64,000 bases of DNA from Lunularia cruciata (taxonomy: Eukaryota > Streptophyta > Marchantiopsida > Lunulariales > Lunulariaceae). The notes beneath the pieces are model-generated. The model searched no databases and was not told where the DNA came from. It was given only the letters and a program-made list of their open reading frames with translations. Each line of letters begins with the position of its first letter. Within the stretch, counting starts at the first letter, position 1. Below are positions 31,915-42,497 of the stretch, in pieces. The DNA is taken from positions 48,622,333 through 48,686,332 of the forward strand of contig OX419756.1 in the NCBI GenBank assembly GCA_948567375.1. The letters run 5' to 3'. The translations under genes and the position numbers were made by a program.

Positions 31915-32945
31915 CTACTTTCAAGATTCTAGATGCAGGTTACCATTGGAGAGGGATTTTCAAGGATTGTCTTGATTATTGCAAAACTTGTCATGTTTAT
32001 CAAGCTTTTGCTAGAAAGTCTACATCCACTCCACCACTTAGATCAATTCCATTACTAGGACCTTTTGAGAAGTGGAGAATTGATTTTGTAGGTCCTCTCA
32101 ATAGAACCCCAAGGAACAATCTGTACATTGTGGTAGTTACTAATTACCTTACCAAGTGGGTTGAGGCTAGACCATTGAGGGACAAGAATGAAGATGAAGT
32201 GGGTAGATTTCTTTATGAACACATTATCACTAGGTTTGGATGCCCTTTGGAGTTGGTTTCTGATAGAGGAGGAGAGTTTACAGGAAGCATTACTACAGCC
32301 ATGCTATGACATTTCTCTATCACCCATAGAGTAACTACATCCTATAAGCCAAATTCCAATGGCTTTGCAGAGAGAACCAATCAGACCTTGTGCATGATGT
32401 TGGCCAAAGATGCAGAAATGGAAGGGGCTAAACATCATTGGGACAAGAGGATTCATGCAGTTTTGTGGGAGTATAGTACAACTATGAAAACTTCCACTGG
32501 ATATTCTCCATTTCAATTGGTGTATGGTATTGAGTCTACCTTACCTATTCACTTTGATCTTCCTACCTTCCAAAGCATTCATAGGAGATTGAAGAAAGCA
32601 CAAGGAGGTGATGCAAAGAAGTCAAGGAAGGATCAACTCATGGAGTTGGAAGAGGCAAGAGCAATTGCTATGGTTTGAGTGGAGCTAGCCCAAAGGAAAA
32701 AAAAGGAGAGCTATGACAAGAGGCAAGGCAAGGAGAAGGTGGAGACTTTAAAAGAAGGTGATTGGGTAATGTTGTTTGATTCCATTTGATTCAAGAGAGT
32801 GCAAAAGAAGTTTTTGCCTAAGTACTTTGGACCTTTCATAGTGGAGAAGGTGTGGGGCAATTACACCTATGATCTCAAGGAGTTGGGAGGAAGACACTTT
32901 GATAGGATTAACCATGATAAGTTGAAGATGTACCATAGAAGTTAG
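31887..32945 (+). pseudogene. B integrase
   Basis: The CxxC of the zinc domain (CKTCHVYQ), then the core with WRIDFVGPL (first Asp), LVSDRGGEFTGS (second Asp), a TGA/stop near 32307, and SNGFAERTNQTL (Glu). All DDE residues are visible. The C-terminal domain has EGDWVMLFD and KYFGPFIVEKV (GPF motif) and ends at 32943 with no chromodomain, which places B outside the chromoviruses. Confidence 0.8.
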
Positions 32946-32993
32946 AGAGACCTTCACTTTGAGGACAAAGTGAAAACTTAGTCCGGGGGTAAA

Positions 32994-33685
32994 TGTAACA
33001 CTCATTTGTGCATGTGTATGGTATTGTGATATTTAGCTTGGTATTACAAGTACTTAAGAGATATTATTTATATAGAGATAAAGGATGGTTCTATATTAGT
33101 CATGGTTAGCTAAAGTTAGTCATAGCTAAGATAGAGGGGACCTTACTTTAGAGGAAGTAGAAAAGATGAGCACCACTATTTTGGATTTTAGTGTGTTGAC
33201 TTGGTATTATTCCTAGGTGTTTGGCTTTGAGGAAAGAGTTGAGAACTCTTGGGCCCGCAAGCCTTTTTGTTTTGGATTCTTCTTTAGTCCAAGGATAGCC
33301 CATGTGAAGGAATCCTTGACTTAGTGGTTGGGTCAAGATAAGACCACATGCTTAGGGGAATATGCCCATGTGAATAGATATTCCTTTCTACTTTTTGACT
33401 TTATTTGACTTTTAGTCTAGTAACTTGAGTTACTACGGTAATTAGTAACTTTGGTACGTAACTATTTCACAAGTATATAAACAAGGGGTGAGGAAGTACT
33501 CATCATCCTTTCATTTGCAACTATCTCTCTCTCATTGAGTTCTCTAGTGAGCAATGTCTTGAGTCTTGGAGTGTTAGCCTTGGAGGAGTATGATGGAGTT
33601 GGGGCTCCTTGCCTTCTTAGTCCATGGTGCGCTACCATAATAGCCATCAGAGGTTCATCCTGAGTGAGAGACAGGCCGGCTCACA
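32994..33685 (+). repeat. 3' LTR of B
   Basis: 692 bp from TGTAACACTC to GGCTCACA, preceded by a short G-rich tract (GTCCGGGGGTAAA) acting as polypurine tract. Nearly identical to the 5' LTR; most differences are transitions. Confidence 0.93.
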
Positions 33686-33689
33686 GTAC

Positions 33690-35125
33690 TGCACCCCTAC
33701 TAGGTGTAGATCCTCTACCACCACCTCTACCACCTCATTCTCCATGAACTGGAGCTCCTCTACTACCAGCCATAGCAACCCTACCACTCTGTAACTCCGG
33801 GTGTAGGTCAAAACACCAATCACTAGTGTGACCAAATCTATGGCAATGCTCACACTGCCTCTGTGCTGGCTGTGATGCACACGAGGTATCAGGTCCACTG
33901 CCTTGAGTACACTCTCTCCGATGGTGAGGTCCACCACAAGTCCAACAAGCAACACCACCACTCATTGGCTATTGCTGACCTGAAAATGAGGGTAAGGGTC
34001 TAACTCCACTAGGCCCTCCACTCGCTCCATAGGATCTGGACTGTCCACCTTGTCCTCAAAAATCAACTAGGCATGGTGCACTCTGCTGCACTCTAGAAGA
34101 AGTCACAACCGTGGATGAGGTCTCCTTATCAAATGCAGATGTCACCACCCTCTCCTCTACCATGTTGAGCTCAATACGCTCAGCCAAACCAAAGACCACT
34201 GCCAAAGTAGGCAAAGTAGCATGTAACAACGTAGCATCACAAACTCTATGTTGCAACTCCTTGTCCAATATTCCATACCAAAACAAGATTGCCTAGGCCT
34301 CGGTAACTCCTTGAGTGAAACTGATCAGCTGTCTCATGCGAGTGTATGCCTTGCATTGGCTCTCTCTAGCCTTCTGCTGGAACTCCTGCAAGCTCCTCAG
34401 CTTGTCAATCCGCACTCCCTGGTAGTTCTGCCTCAAACACAAGAAGAACTCCACCATGGGGTTAAACCCGATACCACACCACCTCCTGCAGCGGTGCCTC
34501 CACCCGTAGTAGCACTATCTCAAGCTAGTGCACCTCCACTAGCTCCACCCACACTACTCTAGCTAGAACTCATAGGTACAACCGATCTACTCCTGGCCAC
34601 CGAGCCTGAAGTGATGGAGACATAGTGTGGAGACCAATACTGTCTCCATAACTCAATCTCCTCCAAATGAGCTCTCCTGAACTCATGGTAGTCATCCATT
34701 GGTGGATCCTCCAGATGCTAAAACAACCCCTTCCATGCCATGAAGGGTGTGAACAAAGTCGGGTTCCGCATCTACTGCAGATCACACCAACTATTAAACT
34801 CCTGGATGAAGTCATCCAACTCAATGGTACCCACTGTACCAAAGTAACACCTAGGGCCTTTGGAGGCCCCATAAATCTTGTCCATGTCCCACAACAACGG
34901 TGCGGACACACCAAGTGCACTCTCAACTAAATCAACTCCTGTGTAGAACTCAAACTCAGAGTCAATCTCCTCCCTCATTGGGACTTGAGATATAGGCTGA
35001 AACTGAGCACCACTCTGAGTAAACCCATTGTGTACTACAATGCTAACTCCTCTAGAATCTCCAAAGAACTCCGTCGTGACAAAGTAACCACAACAGTAAA
35101 CCCGAACCACCAACTGCAACCGCAA
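33690..35125 (-). pseudogene. Element C gag, N-terminal and zinc-knuckle part
   Basis: The minus-strand frame, broken by TAG and TGA stops, includes a gag core (FNPMVEFFLCLRQNYQGVRI, LRSLQEFQQKARESQ, FWYGILDKELQHRVC) and then two zinc knuckles close together: CWTCGGPHHRREC (C-x2-C-x3-H-x4-C) and CEHCHRFGHTSDWC (CX2CX4HX4C) at about 33950-33850. A Gly/Arg-rich tail follows to the B insertion point. Gag forms the particle and binds element RNA. The start codon is uncertain; the open stretch 35125-34772 is the N-terminal portion. Confidence 0.75.
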
Positions 35126-36388
35126 GTTGCAATCGCAAGTACCCCACCAAGTGCCAACACCAACTAAGCACCACCCACTAATGTAACTCTAACCGAGATA
35201 ACTACACTAGGGGAAAGGGCAACCTATAACCTACCATCATAACACGCACTCTCACGGTCTGTAGGTCATCACTTCTTGTCTCACCGGAGAGAAACAAAGA
35301 TAGTATGACTGTTCATCACTCTAGCCTCACCATCGAGAGCACACTAGAGCACCAACGCTCAAAAGTCAGGGCACCTCACACAAACGTGGTGCACAAACAG
35401 GAAGAAGAGAATGGAGGGGGTCTAATCACAAGAAATCTAAACGAAAACCCTCTATCTCATAACACAACACGGGACTTACTCTGCCACCATTTGGCATTTG
35501 ACATAAGAGAAGTTCGTATCTAAGTTCTAAGCTACTAGGATCACCAAGAATGGGATCAAACTGCCTCTCCTTGCCAAAGCTACATGTGTATAGATAATAG
35601 TGGCACAGTCACTAGGACAACAAGTGAGGGTGGACGAGTTGCTAGGGCACAAGTCTAGGAACAAGAGATCTAGGGATCAAACCGTGTTGCGCACAATCTA
35701 GCAGGAAAGGCAGATTTTGCCAACCAATGACCAAGATCTACTCTAAACTAGCTAGCCTCACGCCAGCAAGTTGGCTTGCTGCCCTTTTAGGCCTTCGTAG
35801 CCTCTCATAGCCCACAGCCCTATGCCTCGAAGCCTTTAAATGCCGAAATTCAGCCAAATGAGGCCTTTCTTGTTGCCACTTTGAACCTCCTCCAAAATTG
35901 GTGAAACTTCTCCAAATTTGCAAAAGTCCTCCAAACTAGTGAAACTCCTCCAAATCTGGCCAAAATCTAACATAAATCCCAACCAAAATCTGACATAAAC
36001 CGTAAAGTTGGCTATTTGCCGCTAACTTTCCACTCGAGCCAAATTGACAACATTGGTTTTTCCAAATCACAAATTCATGAGAATAGCTTCCCAACTCCAC
36101 CTTCAATTTGACTTTCTGAGCCCAACTCATAGCAAATTGGTCCTGCCTTCACCTTCTGAGCTCAAAATCACAACCACTGCTCAAAATTTGCTCCTTCTTT
36201 GCTCAAAATTTGGCCAACACTTCCGCACACCGTTTGCCTAACTGCCAAATTTGCATCAATCAAATGAGCTTCTACACACTAGGGAAACACTAAACTTGAA
36301 TCGAGCTACCAACAATCCACCAAGCTTGGAGATACCACCAACACTCAAAGTTCTTGCACCCAATTTCCTCCTGATTTTGCTTCTCTGA
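35126..36388 (-). other. 5' leader of element C
   Basis: About 1.26 kb without a convincing reading frame between the 5' LTR and gag. It contains diverged short repeats of a CCTCCAAAATTGGTGAAACTT type (about 35890-35960). A possible decayed primer site (minus-strand ATCAGAGAAGC) touches the LTR end near 36378-36388, recalling the TATCAGAGC part of the iMet site, but the TGG is missing. Confidence 0.5.
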
Positions 36389-36843
36389 TGTAATCAGATT
36401 GCTTACCACTCTCAACTCAACTCAACTCAACTTAGATCAATACTTGATCTATCACTCTATAAACTGCCAACAACTGGGCATTGATTACAGTCAAGCCACA
36501 CCCACTCAAGCATAGAGAATCTAGGTGATGCTTGCCGGCCTCTGTCCACCATAGCTAGGAACTCGAAGGCTCAACATCAAAGAAGTGAGCTCTCTAGAGC
36601 TCACTTTGAAACTATACCCCCTGGACTCAAGCTAGCTCTGAAACCCTAATGGTCCCGCTGACGGCACACTTGATGGTTCAAACGGTGCAAAGTGATGGTG
36701 TACTCCACCGTGAAGTCAATACTCTGAACACAAAATCTGACCGTCGAAAGTAGTCTCTGAGATATTGCTAAAATAACTCTAACTACTATCCCTGGAACTC
36801 TAGTGTCTGAGCATCTAGATCCGGCACTACAAATGGCATGACA
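36389..36843 (-). repeat. 5' LTR of C
   Basis: 455 bp; on the minus strand it begins TGTCATGCC and ends CTGATTACA. It matches 19250-19699. It carries tandem CTCAA repeats near 36412-36432. The 105-bp block that flanks the 3' copy is absent here. Confidence 0.85.
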
Positions 36844-36847
36844 AATT

Positions 36848-37505
36848 GGATGATGTCGCAAAACTTTGGTGGCAATTCTGAGTGGAGCGAGTTGAACAAC
36901 AAGATTGTTGCACCAATTTTGACATGGGCAGAATTCAAGGATGCAATACTTGGTCAATTTCAAACTATAAATACCACCCAAGCCGTAGAGATAAATTGGC
37001 AGAGTTGAAGCCGATTGGTTCAATAAGGATCTACATCACACAATTTTAGAACATTATTATGCAAATTCTAGATATACAAGAAGGTGAAGTTTTGGATTGA
37101 TTTGTGCGGGGATTGAAGTCACAAAGAAAATTAGAGGTGACTATGTGAGAACCACAAAACATAAAAGAAGCCATGTAATTGGCTGAGCGCTTTGGTTCCT
37201 TTGGTTGTGACAACTTGGTCTAAACCTCAACCTACACAAAGCTTACCAGTACACTACACACGGATGGAAGAACCAACACCAATGGAGATTGATGCTATCC
37301 AATGGAGACCACTTGGTACAATGGATAGAGAAAGATTGTGATAAAATGGAGGTTGTTTTTATTATCACCAAGTTGGACATTGCATTGCTGAATGTCTATT
37401 GAGGAATAAGTGACCTCAACAAGTTGCCCAGATGGAGTTTGTGGAACAGAATGATTAGGGAAATGAGGAATCCCAATAGGAGATTTTGAGCTGCCTATTG
37501 GGAGC
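36848..37505 (+). pseudogene. A1 gag, 3' part with zinc knuckle
   Basis: Resumes the A gag after the AATT duplication: an LWWQF-like motif, TWAEFKDAIL, and a region corresponding to LEVTxREPQNxxEAM. The zinc knuckle region near 37345-37400 is readable as a CCHC remnant with a Cys lost. Numerous TGA/TAA stops. Confidence 0.75.
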
Positions 37506-38653
37506 TTGATTAGTTCCAATGGGATTGAAGGCTCAACCTATGCAAGTTTGTTTCACTTGCAAGATATGATATCTAATTGGGGTTGTAGGATTTTGGTTGA
37601 TTCTAGAAGTTCAAAGAATTGTATTTCTATGCAAGTAGTGAAAGAATTGGGTACTCCTATCAAATTAGTGATTGGAAATAGATTGATGATGGTGGATGGT
37701 AGAAAGGGTTTTGCATTCCGTACTTCACATCTTGTGGCTTTTAAGATTAGGAAGGAATATTTAGTGTATGAGGTTTGTAATGGCACCTCTACACTATGAT
37801 GTCATTCTAGGACTACCTTTGCTTGAGTGTCATAAAATTCAATTTGATTGGACCTGATGACAAATTCAAGTACAACACCAAGGTAGGAATTTCCGATTAG
37901 GTTGTTTGGCACCTTTGAGTAAGACACCTAAGAATAGTTAGTCCTAGGATGGGAAGTTTGTTGAAAAGGTAGCCATAGAGCATGCCTTGAAGAGCGAGGA
38001 GTCCCAAGATGGGAAGTTTGCCAAGAAGGCAATTATAGAGCAAGCGTTGAAGAGAAATGACTCCCTAGATGAAAAGTTTGTTTGTGAAGTAGCCATAGAG
38101 CAAGATTTGGAGGAAGAAAAGTCTATTTTTGTAGTGTGGATCAAGCCAATTGCACAAGGAAAATCTGAGGAGAGCCTTGAGCCTCATCAAGCAATGGTTG
38201 ATCAGATATTCCAAGAGTTTGCGGACGTGTTTCTAGATGATCTGCCAAAGGGATTACCCTTCGATTGTGGCATGCACTTCAAGATTGAGTTATTGCTAGG
38301 GAGTACTCCAATGAGTAGACCAATCTATGGGCTCTCACCAAAGGAGTTGGGGGAGTTATGAACAACACTTACAAAGTTGTTGGAGAAGGACTTCATACGA
38401 CATAGTACCTCTCCTCGGGGAGCACCGGTACTATTTGTTCCAAAGAAGGATGGAGGACTTTGTTTCTATAGTGATTATCGTGAGCTCAATAAGCAAACAA
38501 TAAAGAATGCATATCCCTTGCCTCGGATTGATGACTTGCTTGATCAATTGAGTGGAACACAATACTTTTCCAAGTTGGATCTTTGTAGTGATTACTGGCA
38601 AATCCACATTGATAGGGAGGATGTGCAAAGGATGGCCTTTTGCACAAGGTATG
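37506..38653 (+). pseudogene. A1 protease and RT N-terminus
   Basis: The protease segment has ILVDSRSSKNCIS where A2 has [13 protein letters not shown], so the catalytic Gly changed to Arg. Three diverged 20-residue repeats ([20 protein letters not shown] type) follow at 37945-38110, then the VFLDDLPKGLP connection and RT up to the FCTRY motif, where A2 is inserted after GTATG. Confidence 0.8.
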
Positions 38654-39019
38654 TGTAACAATATGGAGTTTAGCAACAAAGTCAATCAAGATCACAAAGT
38701 AGCACATAAGACAAACTAGCCTAGAATATTCCGGTAGTATCTAGGAAGCTTCTTGGGAAGCTTCCCGGTTAGCTTAGCTTGCACGCCAAGTAGGCGGCTT
38801 CTAGAAGGAAGCTTCTTGAGAAGCTTCCTAGTTAACTTGGCTTGCACTCTAAGAAAGCGGCTTGAGGAAGCTTCTTGAGAAGCTTCTCAAGGGCCTTGTA
38901 TGCTACCTATAAATACCAAAGCCAAAGCTCATGCTAGGCATTCGGAGTTTTCCCTCATTCAAGTGTCCCAATGTGAGTTTCCATTCTCCTATTTCTCTCC
39001 TCAGTTTCGGTCTTTTACA
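38654..39019 (+). repeat. 5' LTR of A2, with 60-bp deletion
   Basis: Like the 3' LTR but lacks 60 bp between two copies of TAGCTTAGCTTGCA (single copy here at 38770-38783). The missing part contains the four-unit GAA/TTC array. The TATAAAT box and the 3' terminus CTTTTACA are intact. Confidence 0.9.
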
Positions 39020-39294
39020 TTGGTATCAGAGCAAGAATGGGATGGATGGATGGAATTTATGGACCACCAAATCCACTTCCACCAAACCATTGGGACTTTC
39101 ATGTCCAGATATTACCAAAGCATTTTTTCACACAATTCATCACCTCACGCTTTGGTCAAGATTTTCTACATATGATCACCATGTCAGAGGAACCCTTGAT
39201 ACTTCCAGTTGTAACTTATGGAGAACGGTGGATGTGTTGTATCTATGTGTTAATCAACTAGATAAATTGAGGGTAGTGGAATAGAGTAGTAGCG

Positions 39295-40215
39295 ATGGCG
39301 GCAATACCGGATGTTATCCTTGCAATGCAACAACAAATCGAGCATCTTACTCGATTGTTGGATGAACGAGACCAGGAACGACGAGAACAGATGGACAGAG
39401 CGCCAGTTCGAGATGGAGAAGATCGCATTCGATTTCCAAAACCCAAGGTGTTTGAAGGCAAGAATCTTCCAAGCACAGTGGAGAATTTTGTGTTTGACTG
39501 TGAATGTTACTTTGAAGCCACTTATCTTCAAGATGAGCAAAAACAAATTCTCTTGGCTTCTAGCCAGTTATATGGCGTGGCAAAACTTTGGTGGCAATTC
39601 CGAGTAGAAAGAGCTGAACGAAAAATTGTTACACCGATTTTGACATGGGCAGAATTCAAGGATGCAATACTTGGTCGATTTCAGACTATAAATACCACTT
39701 GAGCTGCACGAGATAAATTGGCGGAGTTGAGGCAGATTGGCTGAGTAAGAAGCTATATCTCACAATTTTAGAATATCATCATGCAAATTCCAGATATCCA
39801 AGAAGGTGAAGCTTTGGATTGATTTGTGCAAGAATTGAAGTCACTAACTAGATTGGAGGTGACCATGCGAGAGCCACAAAACGTAGAAGAAGCCATGCAA
39901 TTGGCTGAGCATTTTGATTCCTTAGTTGCGACAACTTGGTCTCAACCTCGACCTACACAAAACCTACCAGAACCACGAGTGGAAGAACCGGTACCAATGA
40001 AGATTGATGCTATCCAACGAAGACCACTTGGCACAGCAGATAGAGAAAAATTACGACAAAATGGAGGTTGCTTTTATTGTTGCCAAGTTGGACATTGCAT
40101 TGCTGAATGTCCACTTAGGAATGGGCGACCTTGACAAGTTGCACAGATGGAGTTTGTGGAATAGAATGATCAAGGAAATGAAGAATCTGAGTAGGAGATT
40201 TCGAGCCGCCTATTG
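39295..40215 (+). pseudogene. A2 gag
   Basis: Starts at ATG (AIPDVILAMQQQIEHLTRLL, a short coiled coil), followed by FPKPKVFEGKN, ILLASSQLYGVAKLWWQF and TWAEFKDAILGRFQ of the capsid-like domain. A TGA at 39700 (family CGA, Arg) and further TGA codons break it. The zinc knuckle CFYCCQVGHCIAEC (CX2CX4HX4C) lies at about 40069-40110. The length and layout match the A3 gag. Confidence 0.8.
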
Positions 40216-40220
40216 GAAGC

Positions 40221-41540
40221 TTGATGAGTTCTAATGGGATTGAAGGCTCAACCTATGCAAGTTTGCTTCACTTGCAAGGTATGATATCTAATTGGGGTTG
40301 TAGGATTTTGGTTGATTCTGGAAGTTTAGAGAATTGCATATCCATGCAAGTAGCAAAGGAATTGGGTATTCCTATCAAGCTAGTGATTGGAAGTAGTTTG
40401 ATGATGGCAGATGGTAGAAAAGGTTCTACATTTCGCACCTTGCATCTTGTTACCTTCAAGATTGGGAAGGAATATTTGGAGTGTATGAGGTTTGTAGTGG
40501 CACCTCTACACTATGATATCATTCTAGGTCTACCTTGGCTTGAATGTCATAAGGTTCAATTTGATTGGACCCGACATCAAATTCAAGTACAACACCAAGG
40601 TAGGAATTTCCGATTAGGTTGTCTGGCACCTCTGAGTAAGACACGTAAGAATAGTCAGTCCCAAGATGAGAAGTTTGTTGAGAAGGTAGCCATAGAGCAA
40701 ATTTGGAAGGGAGATGAGTCCCAAGATGGGAAGTTTGCCAAGAAGGCAACCATGGAGCAAGCTTGGAAGAGAGATGAGTCCCTAGAAGGGAAGTTTGTTA
40801 ATGAAGCAGCCATAGAGCAAGCTTTGGAGGAAGATAAGTCTGTATTCGCAGTGTGGATCAAGCCGATTGCACAAGAACAATCTGAGGAGGGCCAGGTGCC
40901 GCATCAAGCAACGGTTGATCGGATAGTTCAAGAGTTTGCAGATGTGTTTCCGAAAGATCTGCCAAAGGGATTACCCTCTGATCGAGGTATACCCTTCAAG
41001 ATCAAGTTATTGCTAGGGAGTACTCCAGTGAGTAGACCAATCTATTGGCTCTCACCAAAGAAGTTGGAGGAGTTGCAAACAACACTTACAGAGTTGTTGG
41101 AGAAGGATTTCATACAACATAGTACCTCTCCATGGGGAGCACCGGTACTATTTGTTCCAAAGAAGGATGGAGGACTTTGTTTTTGTATTGATTATCATGG
41201 GCTCAATAAGCAAACCGTGAAGAATGCATATCCCTTGCCTCGGATCGATGACCTGCTTGATCAATTAAGTGGAGAACGCTACTTTTCCAAGCTAGATCTT
41301 TGTAGCGGCTATTGGCAAATTCCTATTGAAGGAGAGGACGTGCAAAAGACTGCCTTTCGCACAAGGTATGGACATTCCAAGTGGAGAGTTCTACCTTTCG
41401 GACTCACTAATGCTCCAATAGTCTTCATGGATCAGATGCATTGGGTGTTGGAAGGACTATTGGATCAGTCCATGGTAGTGTTCTTAGATGATATCTTAAT
41501 CTATAGTAGGACAGAGGCAGAACACAGGAATCATGTGTGA
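40221..41540 (+). CDS. A2 protease and reverse transcriptase
   Basis: A 439-codon open frame: protease active site ILVDSGS near residues 29-35, flap/ILGLPW motif at about 100, three tandem 20-residue repeats ([20 protein letters not shown] type, about residues 145-205), the [11 protein letters not shown] connection, and RT with [31 protein letters not shown] and the catalytic box [10 protein letters not shown]. It ends in TGA where the frame continues, so the enzyme is truncated in the thumb. Confidence 0.88.
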   Translation: MMSSNGIEGSTYASLLHLQGMISNWGCRILVDSGSLENCISMQVAKELGIPIKLVIGSSLMMADGRKGSTFRTLHLVTFKIGKEYLECMRFVVAPLHYDIILGLPWLECHKVQFDWTRHQIQVQHQGRNFRLGCLAPLSKTRKNSQSQDEKFVEKVAIEQIWKGDESQDGKFAKKATMEQAWKRDESLEGKFVNEAAIEQALEEDKSVFAVWIKPIAQEQSEEGQVPHQATVDRIVQEFADVFPKDLPKGLPSDRGIPFKIKLLLGSTPVSRPIYWLSPKKLEELQTTLTELLEKDFIQHSTSPWGAPVLFVPKKDGGLCFCIDYHGLNKQTVKNAYPLPRIDDLLDQLSGERYFSKLDLCSGYWQIPIEGEDVQKTAFRTRYGHSKWRVLPFGLTNAPIVFMDQMHWVLEGLLDQSMVVFLDDILIYSRTEAEHRNHV

Positions 41541-42497
41541 GAAGTCCTAAGACGACTACGACAATGGAAATTTTACTGCAAGAAGTCAAAGTGTGCTTTT
41601 TGGCAGAAGGAGGTTACCTTCTTGGGTCATAAGATCTCATCAGAGGGGATCAAGATGGAAGAAGAGAAGATCAAGGCCATTACTGATTGGCCTACCCCAA
41701 AGGATGCTACAGAAGTACGAGCATTCAATGGATTGGCCAGTTTTTACCGACGGTTCATCCACTATTATGCTCACGTGGCTGCACCATTGACTGACCTATT
41801 GGGAAAGAACTTGAGCTTCCAATGGACCACCAAGCATGAAGAAGCATTCCAGAAGTTAAAACATATGGTGTCTTCAAGACCCATTCTTCAACCATATGAT
41901 TCTCAACTACCTTGTGTGGTTGATTTTGATGCTTCTAACTTTGCAATTGGAGCTGTGTTGCAACAAGAATTTCCAGATGGACTACATCCTATTGCCTTTG
42001 TGTCTCGCCGACTAAATACAGCTAAAAGAAATTACTCTGCTCGAGATCGGGAACAACTTGCAATGGTATATGCCACCAAGGTATGGAGGCATTATCTCTT
42101 GGGGAAACAAGTGATCATGCAAATTGATCACAAGCCATTGTTGCAGACCTTACACCTAGAGCACATGAAGAGTCGACATCATCGATGGGAAGAGCAACTC
42201 CAATTGTTCTACATCAAACTTGAGTACAAACCAGGTTGGTTCCATGTCATCCCTGATGCTCTATCACGACGACCTGATTTGAAGTCTCTACCTCTCATCG
42301 CGGTAGCAATTACAACGGTGTCAATTGATCCCAAGATTCATAATGAGTTTTGGTTAGCTCTACAACAAGATCCCTTTTTCCAAATGGTACATGGTCGGCT
42401 AACAACTGGTGACAAGGAGTACAACACCTTCTCCTTCAAGGAAGGCCTTCTATTCCATGCAGACCAGATCTATGTTCCAGCCAAAGGTGATCTTTGA
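41541..42497 (+). pseudogene. A2 RT thumb and RNase H
   Basis: An open frame of 291 codons (41622-42497) with FLGHKIS-type thumb start, VRAFNGLASFYRRFI, then RNase [16 protein letters not shown] (Asp), [18 protein letters not shown] (Glu), [11 protein letters not shown] (Asp) and IPDALSRR. RNase H residues are intact. The transition to integrase is a TGA at 42496. Confidence 0.85.

Larger units (their letters stand above)
25862..33685 (+). mobile_element. Element B: Ty3/gypsy (non-chromodomain) LTR retrotransposon, young
   Basis: 7824 bp with LTRs of identical length (692 bp; 25862-26553 and 32994-33685) that differ at only about 7 positions by eye, so it is the youngest insertion in the stack. 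Flanks are GTAC (25858-25861 and 33686-33689), a 4-bp duplication that restores the gag frame of C. Contents: primer site, upstream zinc-knuckle ORF, gag-protease-RT-RNase H in one frame with three stops, and integrase without a chromodomain. The primer site and RT style suggest the Tat/Athila branch. Confidence 0.93.
19145..36843 (-). mobile_element. Element C: Ty3/gypsy LTR retrotransposon encoding a C5 DNA methyltransferase and a PHD finger
   Basis: Inserted in the A1 gag on the minus strand with a 4-bp duplication AATT (19141-19144 and 36844-36847); the uninterrupted site is visible in A3, which reads CCAATTGG there. Without nested B it is about 9.87 kb. Order on the minus strand: 5' LTR, 1.3-kb leader, gag with two zinc knuckles, protease, unknown linker, C5 methyltransferase, RT, RNase H, integrase, PHD finger, 3' LTR region. 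From 25861 to about 23285 gag end, protease, linker and methyltransferase share one frame interrupted only by TAG/TGA stops. At least three frameshifts lie further downstream. Confidence 0.9.

Noticed and set aside
39021-39032. TGGTATCAGAGC as part of a tRNA gene
   Set aside because: Only the 12 bases complementary to the initiator Met tRNA 3' end are present, right after an LTR; it is a primer binding site, and no tRNA cloverleaf surrounds it.
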